Of a stretch of 11,937 bases of DNA, positions 1-8,704 are shown piece by piece. The translations under genes were made by a program, and so were the position numbers. The stretch is from Larix sibirica (taxonomy: Eukaryota; Streptophyta; Pinopsida; Pinales; Pinaceae), in assembly GCA_004151065.3 (NCBI GenBank), contig NWUY0300003781.1:35662-47598 (forward strand). Direction: 5' to 3'. Numbering within the stretch: position 1 is the first letter of the stretch; every line of letters begins with the position of its first letter. The notes under the pieces were generated by a model. That model saw only the letters and a list, made by a program, of their open reading frames with translations. It was not told where the DNA came from and did not search any database.

Positions 1-12
1 TATCAGAGCTCT
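1..12 (+). other. Possible retrotransposon primer-binding-site remnant at window edge
   Basis: The window opens with TATCAGAGCTCT. Its first nine bases equal positions 4-12 of the standard plant LTR-retrotransposon primer binding site, which is complementary to the 3' end of initiator-methionine tRNA (TGGTATCAGAGC). The leading TGG and the LTR that should precede it would lie outside the window. If real, a plus-strand element begins just left of base 1 and the sequence after it is its untranslated leader. The match is short and at an edge, and I recognise no gag or pol downstream, so this is a weak call. Confidence 0.25.
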
Positions 13-1369
13 TATGAAGTTCTGCTTCCATTGTTGATTGAGATCTTGAACCAGTGTAGTTGTGTGCATCAAAAGATTTTCACATTATGTTATTTCTATG
101 TATTTCTAGGATTGAAGAGGTGTTCCATTGCATCCAAAGGAATTCTTTTAGTTAGAAATGTTTTTCATTTTGATGAAAAAATATTCCATTTTCCGAATAT
201 ATGACCATTTACCAAATCCAAAGGTATACTATTTATAGATACATTTTTGTTTTAAAATCGTTCTTATATTGTTTTATATTCTAGCTTGGCTTTTTGTTGT
301 ATTCATAGTTTTTTACCCTTTGGTGGTTTTTTTACTGTATATTCTCTTTGCCGTGCACTTTGTTCAAATTTAGTAAACTCAAAATAGTGAGAAAACTTAC
401 ATTTTCCAGGTACTCTAACAAAGTATTAACCCCAAATCTGAGAAATTTCAGTAATCCTTCAAAATGAATAGGTTAATTCAAAGTTAAAAAATCATTTTTC
501 TTCTCATGGAAAGCTTTTAAAAAATATGTTTCAATAAAGGGTGGAACCACAAAGTGGTTTGGGTCCTCTAAGATCCAAGGATTGATGCTTGGCATCTACA
601 ATGTATTATAAATGCCATTGGTTGATGATGTAATGATTTGATATATCCCACATGCTAGAGAAAATGGTGTCGTATTAAGTGAAGAAGCCACCATCATGTA
701 TGGTTCCACAATGAATTGGAATCTCCAACGATCTCTAATAAAAATGGTTACAAGTGGTCCACCTATTGTTCCTTGTCTTGAACTGTAGAAAATATATGGC
801 AAAGTGATAAGGCTCAAAAGGCGTTATCCAACAAAACATGAACAAAACACATAAATAGTGAGAAAATGAAGAGAAATAGGAGAACCAAAATAACCCATAT
901 AGATCGGATGCTCTGCTGACAAATCTAGGAGTGTCTAGTATAAATTGGTGGCTTGATGAAAAGAATAGGCGAGTCTTGTTTATCATGGTTTCCTCTCAGT
1001 TTAGTAATGACACTAGCTGGTAGGGAGATGTTGTGTAAATATCTTGCACTATTAAGATGGTGATTGATGTTGGCATCATAAATGTCCATGTGGGTGAGAT
1101 GATGTAGATATGAATATAAGAAATAGGGGCAAAAAGATTAAAGGATTCCTAGAATTATAGAGGAATATGAGTTGAAGGAGCTACTAATGACAACGTATCT
1201 ATATGTTTTGAAGATGACGGAATGCTAGTTTTGTCATGATCTTAAATGTAGATTCTATGAGAAACTATAAAGGAAAAATGGACTAAAGATTCCTATATAG
1301 TGGTTAGAGCTGCTAGGAATTGTGTTGGACCATGTAAGTTCTCCTTAGTCATTAATGATAATAAGGGTA

Positions 1370-1910
1370 GAGAGCCATCGATAGGTTGAGAGTTGAAGGA
1401 AGGAGTAGTGTGATGAAACTTTTTTATAGGAGGAGGCCAAGGAAGATCCCTTGATTGAACATTGGAGAGTCTATCAAGGGTATAAGGATGTGGATTTTGG
1501 AGAGTCTATCATAGGTGGAGGGAATATAGAGTGGTATGGTAGGTGTTGTAGAGGGATGTGGATGTTGGAGAGTTTATCAGAGGTAGAGGGAACATAAATG
1601 TGTATGGTAGGGATTGGAGGGTATGTGGGTAGGACATGATATAACATTTTTCTACATTTGAGTGAGGGATGGATGGATATATGTAGGCCCCAGGGGAATA
1701 GTTATGGGGGTATTGTGGGATGAATTTGAGTCAAAATACAAGGTTGTGTGTGTTTGTGAGGTGGAATATAGCCATATGGGAAGGAGAACGAAGATAGTGG
1801 AGGTACATCATGAGATAAGAGTGCCATGGGTGGGGGTGGGGTTTTTAGAGAGGAAGGAATGGCTTCTTATTGATTTGGGGTGGGATAAGGGTTAGGAAAA
1901 GAAGGGAGAC
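1370..1910 (+). other. C-depleted, G/A-rich stretch with clustered G runs
   Basis: The plus strand here is strikingly poor in C: several 60-base lines hold only two to five C against roughly twenty or more G. Within 1828-1906 there are seven runs of three or more G (1828-1830, 1832-1836, 1838-1841, 1877-1880, 1882-1884, 1889-1891, 1904-1906). The last four have spacers of 1, 4 and 12 bases and could form a G-quadruplex, although one loop is long. No open frame with recognisable content accompanies the skew. Confidence 0.6.
1462..1625 (+). repeat. Decayed tandem repeat, about 68-bp period
   Basis: The 15-mer TTGGAGAGTCTATCA occurs at 1462-1476 and 1497-1511, and again with one change at 1565-1579. 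The spacings are 35 and 68 bases. The longer unit starting GGATGTGGAT at 1486 is repeated at 1554 with the same order of sub-motifs (TTGGAGAG, then TATCA-AGGT-GAGGGAA, then GTATGGTAGG). A third, weaker start lies near 1620. The 35/68 spacing suggests an original unit of about 34 bp that was later amplified as a dimer. Confidence 0.6.
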
Positions 1911-2492
1911 TAGGGCAGTGTGTCCACTGACATTCCACAACAATGCTTTTGAGAATGGACTGGTTAAGGGTACTTCTCTCAATCAAGGCCATTTCATTGA
2001 AAAACACTCAATAATCCATAATTGAACTTAAGAGTAAGTACATCTCTAGAGTCTCAAAGATGGAGTTGAAATATAAGTTTCACTTAGAGTTAAATATATT
2101 GTTCTACACATTGGCATGGAGATTGATGAAGATGGAACTAGTGTACCATCAAATCCTATAAGAATCCTAGAGGATAGAAATGAATGTGAATATCTTGGTA
2201 GAATATATCCCAAGTGGAAGATGCTCTCATTGGAACTACTACTAGGTGTGGGAAACAATTTCTCCTTAACATTTTGCAAGTTTTAGGAATTGATTTTCAG
2301 TTATTTCTGCACACAATATCAAGTAGGTAGTGAGCTTGGCCATGAGTTAAGAATCCCACCTTGCATTCGACCTACATATATAGGAAAATAGATGTACGTG
2401 TCTAGTTAAAAAAGAAATAAGATCAAGAATTTATTCGTTTATTAGCTTTATAAGAGATAAAGTGATCTCATGTATTGCACTAGAATGAGGGT

Positions 2493-2548
2493 ATCCCACA
2501 TTAGTTGAGGAAGAGGCATGGCCACAATGTAGAGGAGCGACTATAAAA
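2493..2548 (+). promoter_or_regulatory. Upstream-element-like box plus TATA box (snRNA- or LTR-like promoter)
   Basis: ATCCCACATTA at 2493-2503 matches 9 of 11 positions of the plant snRNA upstream sequence element (RTCCCACATCG). A TATAAAAG follows at 2542-2549, 38 bases further on. The same pair of motifs is also known from plant LTR promoters. The sequence expected at a start site about 30 bases downstream of the TATA resembles neither U1, U2, U4 nor U5 as I know their 5' ends, so an snRNA gene is not supported. A relic LTR promoter or a chance pair are the alternatives. Confidence 0.3.
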
Positions 2549-3182
2549 GTAACATTAAGACAATGGACTCCTTATATGTGTAAAATTGTTATTAGTGCCA
2601 CTAATACTACTCCTCTTGTTTAGAAATGGGGTGTAATATAAGCATGTTGTATCCTTGTATCGATAGATACTTTGATCGAAGATGAACAACACTAAAAGAG
2701 AACATTACTGATATAGGAAAGTATAGAGTGTAGATGATATAAATTGCAGAAAAAAGTGGCCACAAATTTACCGAAAATTATAGGGATGCCCAACGGACTT
2801 CGAACACAATATTGATGGAGATGACCGGGCGTCCAATTCAAGATAATAATATAATATGTTGTTTCAACATAAACACACCATAAATTAGTCTACAACAAGG
2901 TAATCTTCATGTTGACAGGCATCAACCAACACTACAAAAATTTTTAATCAAGCGATGGGAAAGAAGGAAGAGTCGGGTATGATCATTTCTTTCAGAGAGA
3001 TCTGACGTGAATCTAGAGTGTTTGCAAAATTGGAAAAGAAGAAGTGCTGTAGGTATATGATGTGGTGTGAAGTTAATAATTAATATTGTTGAATGTGGTC
3101 TGTCGTTCCAATCTAAAGGTGAAGATGGGCCATCGGTTGAGCTAGTGAAGGGAAGAGAGCACGTCATCTAGAGTGTTAGAGG

Positions 3183-3239
3183 CCTTCGGAAAGGATATAA
3201 CACATCCTTTCCCATATATCATAATTAAAACATCGAAGG
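3183..3239. repeat. Nested inverted repeat with perfect 9-bp hairpin
   Basis: GGAAAGGAT (3188-3196) and ATCCTTTCC (3204-3212) form a perfect 9-bp stem with a 7-base loop. A second, outer pair CCTTCG (3183-3188) and CGAAGG (3234-3239) flanks it, sharing one base with the inner arm. There is no T run after it and no recognisable adjacent gene, so no terminator or small-RNA role is proposed. Confidence 0.5.
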
Positions 3240-4353
3240 AACCTTTTGTATCATGCTCATGGATTATCCGCATATTGGAATAACAAGATGAGGATTAGTC
3301 TTTAGGTGGATCGTAAAGACATTAGTGCAAATAATTTATCGATTGTTGAAGAGCTAAGCCATTTTATAGGTCATGATCATTTATGAACCAACACCATAAT
3401 GCATTGACTTAAGCTGCCCATTGATGAGTGGTGTAACAAAAAAATGGCTTGAGCAATGAAGAGAAGACTTTCAAAATAAAATTTAATGGCTTACAAATAA
3501 ATATAAAATTGGCAGTGATGAGAAGCGACTTTCCTAAAGAGATGAACCATAATTCTCTTTGTTGTGTTTTCTTCAGTAGTGCTTCTATTTCTTTTCTCTC
3601 TCACTAGTGCACCCATAGTACAAAAATATGATAGAATCCATGCATGATTGAAACCGTAGGCACAAGAACCAACAACAAGACCCCATAGATAGTTCAATCG
3701 GTTGATCTATGAATAAATGATATTGACTAGAACCATGAAAAGAGACACTAGAAAAGGAGGTACAAGCCATAGTCGTATAAGAAAAAGTATCGACTAGAGT
3801 TTTCATATATTATAAATCTAGTATTCAATAGGGTAAATCAATAAATAGAGTTTCCTAGTATTCAATAAATCACAGTGAATATACAGTGTTCACTTGAACA
3901 AATGTTAAAAATATTGTTTCAAAGATCATGTAGAGAAGGAAACCATGTTCAATATACTGATAAAAAGAAACCATGAAAAGCTCTAGAAACCTTAGGTGTG
4001 GTGTACCTAGAAAGAACTAGTTAGACCCATGATTAATGTTGATGTGATATTCATCTATATATCAATTGTAATAGAGCTTTGAAAAAGGAGTAATTTCACG
4101 ACCATAGGAGAAGTGCCCTAATTTCTTTTGTTTCTTTCTCCAAGAAGAGTGTGCTATTGGTGTCCCTCATTCGAAAGGACTTATCCAACTTGTGATTATA
4201 ATGCCTAGAGTACACCTCTTCACTCAAGGTATTCCCATAGCTATTCCTTCATCTAAAAGCTATTAGATCATGCAATCCTTACTCACTTACTTCAATAGTT
4301 AGTTAGTTCAAAACTTAGTCAATTATTTAGTTATGCCTTATTCATGAATATCA

Positions 4354-4422
4354 CACAAGAAACCACAACACAATACACAAGAGATAGGTGCAACAGTCAA
4401 GAAGAGTGCCCAAGTATTTATT
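4354..4422 (-). terminator. LTR polyadenylation signal (AATAAA) with GT-rich downstream element
   Basis: On the minus strand AATAAA lies at 4417-4422, within a TATTTAATAAA context, and is followed 30-65 bases on by a GT-rich tract (TTGTGTATTGTGTTGTGG, about 4362-4379). The same signal is at 11157-11162 in the other LTR despite heavy divergence around it. This fits the end of the R region of the 3' LTR. Cleavage would be expected about 15-30 bases after the signal. Confidence 0.6.
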
Positions 4423-4620
4423 AAATAGTATACAATATACAAGAGGGTTTATGAAAACTACCGAAAACTTATTACAAAATACAAAGGAAACCAAGGAAAG
4501 AGTCTTCAAACTCAAGACTTCCCTACCACCTGCAATCCCTTTCCATTCTGACCTCATGCACACCAAGAACTATCTTCCTCTCAGTTCTTCCTACCGAACT
4601 GTCAAACATGCCTTTCCTAC

Positions 4621-4800
4621 GAAGTGCACCCGACCTGCTGCTAAGTGTGCCCTATCTGCATCACAATGTGCCCATTGTTCATTGTGCATTGAACTAGCTA
4701 CCAAATTTTCCTAGTCCACCTCAAGTGTACCCAACCTTCTAGCCAATGCAACCTATTTACCATGTATTCCCAGCTCTGCTCCTAAGTGCACTCAACCTCA
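4621..4800. repeat. Degenerate ~22-bp tandem array inside the 3' LTR
   Basis: About nine units begin with variants of AAGTGCACC (at 4622, 4643, 4665, 4681, 4703, 4723, 4745, 4762 and 4784). Most spacings are 20-22 bases, with shorter ones of 16-17. Units carry a C/T-rich tail such as CGACCTGCTGCT or CAACCTTCTAGCC. The matching array in the 5' LTR (11361-11570) shows the same mixture of 22-base and 16-17-base spacings, so the array was present before the element inserted. Confidence 0.65.
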
Positions 4801-4864
4801 TAATCATCTCTTATATAACTTGATTGCTTGAATGTTGAATAATGATTATGATCAAGTGCGACTT

Positions 4865-4875
4865 CTCTTTTATAG
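4865..4875 (-). promoter_or_regulatory. LTR TATA box (3' LTR copy)
   Basis: CTATAAAAGAG on the minus strand. The identical 11-mer occurs at 11636-11646 in the other LTR in an aligned position. It would place the transcript start about 25-35 bases further left, near 4835-4845. That gives U3 of about 650 bp, R of about 440 bp up to the polyadenylation signal and U5 of about 280 bp. Confidence 0.65.
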
Positions 4876-5498
4876 TGTGTGGCACCAACCTTCTCCTTTG
4901 TCTTAAGGAGGTGTGTGACCCACTCATCCTTTTAAAATGGTCTTTGTTGTCCTAAGCGACGTGCATGCCCGTTTCCCAGTTCGCATGCACTCTCGCTTGC
5001 GGCTCAAATTCATCTTCATGTGCACTTCCTTGTGCCTGAAGCCTCCCTTGGAGCTCCTTCATGTCTCATTTGGTTTATCAAGTCAGCTTAGGTCCAAGCC
5101 TCTCATGTGCGCATCCACCAAGAACTCCCCAATGTGTCATTTGTTGGGTTTGCAAGCTTCCCACCTGTGTGGGCACACTTCTTCATGTATTCCAACTTTT
5201 GCAAGTAAACCCCATATTATAGGAACCTTGGGCTCACATCTAGATCACTATGGATCCATGTATACCATGCGCTCAAGCCTATAATACACTTGCATCTCTT
5301 TGCCAATTTCATGCCATAGTAAATTTATTTATGTTGGATTTTCTTGCTACCACAAGGCTCCATATCCTAGATCGAATGCATCATGTTGCCCTTCTGACAC
5401 ACCTATCTCTATGCCTAAGTCACACCATGTTTCACGATCATCTGTCATCGCTTTGTGAAGAACGACACCCATTAGGCACTCTTTACGAAGGCATGACA

Positions 5499-5511
5499 TC
5501 CCCCCCCACTT
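5499..5511 (-). other. Polypurine tract (plus-strand primer site)
   Basis: On the minus strand AAGTGGGGGGGA lies directly upstream of the LTR start TGTCATGC. This is the expected place and composition for the primer of second-strand DNA synthesis in an LTR retrotransposon. The run of seven C on the plus strand (5501-5507) is also where the second copy of the 2.3-kb repeat begins, at 7804. Confidence 0.75.
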
Positions 5512-6405
5512 GAAGTCATTGATGTATTTGGAAACCTCCATCCAGTTGTAATCCTTCTTCCCACACTTGCAAGAAACCAAGTTTCCACATTGGTTTCCTT
5601 TACCAAAGCTTCAATGCATTTAATCTCATGCATGTGTCTCAATTTATCTGAATGCATATGTCCAATTTTGCTACCATCTATCGCAGCACCAAGCAACCTT
5701 CTCACCAAGGCCACCGATGTGCTCAAGAACATGTTTCCCTTAATTCTTCCCATTCATTCTTACTCATTCATTCATCATGCCTACCAAGAGATATCTCACC
5801 TTTTCCCTTCACTCAATCCCATCGTGCTCAATTGCATTGCACCATTATGTCTAGACAAGTTGGGTAGCTAATCCAAATTCATGCCCAACACATGCAATGC
5901 CTCTGTCACAAGTCTCTCGAACCAATGTACTATTTCCCAGCTCTTTGATGCATACTTCTTGGACTTCATTTTTCACCACCAAGTTGCTTCTGCAACTTAG
6001 AAGTGCCATGCTATCATAAATTTTCCTCACACAAGTCATAGTTGCACCTATCTTTAGTCTTACTTGCACCCATCTCCCATAGGTGTAAAAAATTGTTGCT
6101 AAGCATGTGCCTCAACACACCTTTCTTTCTTCTTAGGCATAATCACCATGGAACCCCTTTCTCAACTCACTACCAGCTCCCAGATATTCAACCACCTTTC
6201 AGGTGCTCTAGTGGAATGATGTGGGATAGTATCCATTGTTACCACTACCTACAAATGGATCAACTCTCCATCCCATATCTATCTCTTATGGTTCTGTCTC
6301 AAGGTTACTCTACCTCCTACTAAAGTATAGAAAGAGAGGTAGAATGCCACTTCCACCTTTAAACCACAACCCTTTGAATTTTGGATGACCCAGATAATAC
6401 TCCTA
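5512..6405 (-). pseudogene. 3' internal region of the retroelement, unrecognised (copy 1)
   Basis: About 0.9 kb between the protease-derived frame and the polypurine tract, where complete relatives would end their integrase. Read in the same minus frame as the open segment above it, it contains scattered stops and one open stretch at 5851-6069 (72 codons, including the piece ALLSCRSNLVVKNEVQEVC). A second open stretch at 5472-5753 lies in another frame and runs through the polypurine tract into U3. I recognise no integrase zinc finger, DDE motif, chromodomain or envelope feature in either. It could be decayed element-specific coding sequence or untranslated region. Confidence 0.45.
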
Positions 6406-7260
6406 TCAAATCATGCCTAAGGATGTCTCATCCTCTTCTTTGTAGTTTCCCCAAGGTTTGCAAGCTCCATCCTCATTATCTCGATTAGTCGACAAGTCTA
6501 CATTCACCAAGTCCATTGAGTTCATGGTTTCTATGGTTTTCTTTTCTACTATCCGCATATCCTCCATTTCCATGGGTTGCTTCCCCTTTGATTCTACATC
6601 CCATGCTTCTTCTATCGAGACTGCCATCAAGTCCACCATATTCTCTGCCTTTGAAAACCTTTCTTCCAACAACTTGCCTAAGTCATTGTTTGTCACATTT
6701 TGCACCAAGGTTTCCGTCAAAGATATCCTATCTGATATTCCTTCCGCAACCACGCACCCACATCTTTCACCATCCAAAGGAATGACTTGACTTCTTGCAA
6801 CAACCATGCTCATCGTATTCATCCATGCTACTCCACCCAAATTCCTTCGCACAGTAGGAATGATGCGAGTTTGGTCTTTCTCAAGAATGACCAAATAATC
6901 CAATTGAGGGATAGGTTCCACCTTCTCCATCCACATGAACATCTTCCCCATGACCACATTAAAGTAATTCATGGGAATCACTATGAATTTCACAGTTCCC
7001 TCCCATGGCACAAGCTTCAAATACACTCCATTAGCCAATCCAACAATATTTCCCACTTATGATTTCACTGCCTTGAAGGAGTGTTGCATAGGATCATCTC
7101 CATCCCAAGATCCTTAGACACTACTTCCTTCATAAAATTGTGAGTATCCCCATTGCCAATCATTGAGATGATTATCCTACCATTGATGACCACTTCTACA
7201 TAACTAGTCTTGTGAAGTCTTGCTCTTAACTTGCAATAGACTTATCTACTACTATTGCAT
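6406..7260 (-). pseudogene. Retroviral-type aspartic protease remnant plus unknown acidic tail (copy 1)
   Basis: In the family this domain cleaves the Gag-Pol polyprotein. The N-terminal half reads EVVINGRIIISMIGNGDTHNF (about 7138-7200), where relatives have an Asp-Thr-Gly active site just before a Ala/Asp-Thr-His-Asn-Phe stretch. Here that triplet reads Gly-Asn-Gly (7149-7157), so the catalytic Asp is gone. A stop at 7065-7067 and a frame change follow. The domain continues in the open frame 7056-6406 with VYLKLVPWEGTVKFIVIPMN and then a hydrophobic flap-like stretch, to about residue 75-90. The remaining ~130 residues are acidic, have no family I know, and stand where reverse transcriptase should begin. 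The frame has no ATG start: it opens after a TAA at 7057-7059. Confidence 0.7.
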
Positions 7261-7321
7261 TCAAGAATTGCATGACACCAACCAAATGCTACATTGACTT
7301 CTCAGTTGCGTTGAGAGTCTA

Positions 7322-7802
7322 TTACTTTAGTAGTTTATTCTTAGTGCAGTGATTATGTGCACATATCCAACAAGAAACAATTTTTCCTTCCTTTTTCTCT
7401 TTGGATACATCTAGCTTCCATGCATTTTCCTCGCCTCCCTGCTTCCTAGATGCTTCCTTATTATTTTTCGGCTTCTTATTTTTTCATGTTTTGTTGTCTC
7501 TCAAAACATCATCTTCCAAATTCTTACTTGACCCTCGTTTGTAGTCAAGTAGTTTGTCTATTGCTTCTATCCTTGCAACAGGACTTTGCATGCTCTTCCT
7601 GCAAAACTCTCTCTACAACCAAGGCTAAAGCCCCTGAATAAAATTATATAGGCGATCGTAATCGGACATGTCAAGAATTTCCAACATAAGTCTGGTGTAT
7701 GACTTAATGTAGGATTGAAGGCTTGACACATGCTAGAGTCCCATCCGTTGGTTCCTTGCAATCCAAGGCTGATTTTTGGGTCCAAACTGCACCTTCAAGG
7801 CT
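7322..7802 (-). pseudogene. gag 3' part, truncated at the assembly N (copy 1)
   Basis: Same sequence as 9621-10101 in the second copy, cut off in the capsid core. Residues such as SYTRLMLEI, YNFIQGL and LLDYKRG fit the C-terminal half of plant Ty3/gypsy Gag, followed by a Lys-rich linker and a zinc-knuckle remnant (7331-7372) reading CWICAHNH. One base differs usefully from copy 2: codon 7658-7660 is TAC (Tyr) here and TAA (stop) there. Confidence 0.7.
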
Positions 7803-7803
7803 N
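7803..7803. other. Single ambiguous base (N) marking a probable contig join
   Basis: The only N in the window. It falls exactly between the end of copy 1 and the start of copy 2 of the 2.3-kb repeat, at a C run. Some scaffolding programs write a single N where a gap estimate is zero or negative, i.e. where contigs should overlap. Open frames that span this base (e.g. 7730-8170 on the plus strand) are artificial. Confidence 0.9.
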
Positions 7804-8704
7804 CCCACTTGAAGTCATTGATGTATTTGGAAACCTCTATCCAGTTGTAATCCTTCTTCCCACACTTGCAAGCAACCAAGTTTCCACATTGGTTTCCTTT
7901 ACCAAAGCTTCAATGCATTTAATCTCATGCATGTGTCTCAATTTATCTGAATGCATATGTCCAATTTTGCTACCATCTATCGCAGCACCAAGCAACCTTC
8001 TCACCAAGGCCACCGATGTGCTCAAGAACATGTTTCCCTTAATTCTTCCCATTCATTCTTACTCATTCATTCATCATGCCTACCAAGAGATATCTCACCT
8101 TTTCCCTTCACTCAATCCCATCGTGCTCAATTGCATTGCACCATTATGTCTAGACAAGTTGGGTAGCTAATCCAAATTCATGCCCAACACATGCAATGCC
8201 TCTGTCACAAGTCTCTCGAACCAATGTACTCTTTCCCAGCTCTTTGATGCATACTTCTTGGACTTCATTTTTCACCACCAAGTTGCTTCTGCAACTTAGA
8301 AGTGCCATGCTATCATAAATTTTCCTCACACAAGTCATAGTTGCACCTATCTTTAGTCTTACTTGCACCCATCTCCCATAGGTGTAAAAAATTGTTGCTA
8401 AGCATGTGCCTCAACACACCTTTCTTTCTTCTTAGGCATAATCACCATGGAACCCCTTTCTCAACTCACTACCAGCTCCCAGATATTCAACCACCTTTCA
8501 GGTGCTCTAGTGGAATGATGTGGGATAGTATCCATTGTTACCACTACCTACAAATGGATCAACTCTCCATCCCATATCTATCTCTTATGGTTCTGTCTCA
8601 AGGTTACTCTACCTCCTACTAAAGTATAGAAAGAGAGGTAGAATGCCACTTCCACCTTTAAACCACAACCCTTTGAATTTTGGATGACCCAGATAATACT
8701 CCTA
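7804..8704 (-). pseudogene. 3' internal region of the retroelement, unrecognised (copy 2)
   Basis: Duplicate of 5512-6405, with three substitutions in this part. The open stretch 8150-8368 carries Lys where copy 1 has Asn (change at 5932/8231). It has no recognisable domain. No LTR follows on its left side, which is abnormal for an element end and is explained if this is an overlapping contig start. Confidence 0.45.

Larger units (their letters stand above)
1..4113. other. Unidentified AT-rich non-coding region, probably decayed repeats
   Basis: About 4.1 kb without a recognisable gene. The longest open stretches (about 60-85 codons, e.g. 735-986 and 2046-2279 on the minus strand, 1662-1895 on the plus strand) show no family motif, no conserved catalytic residues and no plausible exon structure. 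They are what AT-rich random sequence gives. I translated parts by eye looking for reverse transcriptase, integrase, Gag or zinc-knuckle motifs and found none. Local structures inside it are listed separately. Old transposon debris is the likeliest identity, by inference from the retroelement next door and the possible primer-binding-site remnant at base 1. Confidence 0.55.
4114..5498 (-). repeat. 3' LTR (complete, about 1385 bp)
   Basis: On the plus strand the repeat starts TGCCCTA and ends GCATGACA, giving the usual TG...CA ends. On the coding (minus) strand U3 starts TGTCATGC immediately after the polypurine tract. Sequence from 4114 to about 5092 aligns along its length with 10852-11855, with long identical islands (e.g. 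around 4505-4530 and 4588-4606) and an overall identity of roughly three quarters to four fifths by eye. The remaining U3 (5093-5498) has no counterpart in the window. The left boundary could shift by about 12 bases, because similarity fades gradually between 4102 and 4114. Open frames inside (4388-4714, 4937-5284, 5250-5513) are incidental. Confidence 0.8.
5505..7802. repeat. 2.3-kb near-identical direct repeat, copy 1 (likely assembly duplicate)
   Basis: Matches 7804-10101 at a constant offset of 2299 with no indels. I find five substitutions by eye, given here as copy 1 base/copy 2 base: 5539 C/T, 5574 A/C, 5932 A/C, 7439 C/A, 7658 G/T. Copy 1 starts inside the polypurine tract and stops abruptly in the gag core just before the N at 7803. 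Only copy 2 joins smoothly to the rest of gag, and only copy 1 joins smoothly to the 3' LTR. That pattern is expected from two overlapping contig ends left unmerged. A real, very recent tandem duplication is the alternative. Confidence 0.95.

Noticed and set aside
735-986. 83-codon minus-strand open frame rich in Phe, Ser and Tyr
   Set aside because: Hydrophobic in parts, but its codons are those expected from the antisense of A/G-rich sequence. No start context, domain or conserved partner supports it.
1662-1895. 77-codon plus-strand open frame
   Set aside because: It falls in the C-depleted stretch and owes its length to low-complexity G-rich sequence. No recognisable motif.
4621-4800. CRISPR-like spaced repeats
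   Set aside because: Units are degenerate and contiguous, without constant repeats and unique spacers, and lie in a plant retrotransposon LTR.
4388-5513. Plus-strand open frames of 87-115 codons (4388-4714, 4937-5284, 5250-5513)
   Set aside because: They lie within the 3' LTR, antisense to the element, with compositions (Ser, Leu, His, Cys rich) that follow from C/T-rich repeats. No family resemblance.
5851-6069. Possible integrase or envelope-like third gene in the 3' internal region
   Set aside because: No HHCC, DDE, chromodomain, signal peptide or membrane segment could be seen in the 72-codon piece or its stop-broken extensions.
6458-7062. Plus-strand open frames opposite the protease remnant (6458-6790, 6516-6785, 6787-7062 and copies at 8757-9361)
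   Set aside because: Antisense shadows of the 216-codon minus frame. The minus strand carries recognisable protease sequence and the plus strand nothing.
7730-8170. 146-codon plus-strand open frame across the N
   Set aside because: It exists only because two copies of the repeat are joined at the N. Its sequence is antisense to the retroelement and has no recognisable domain.
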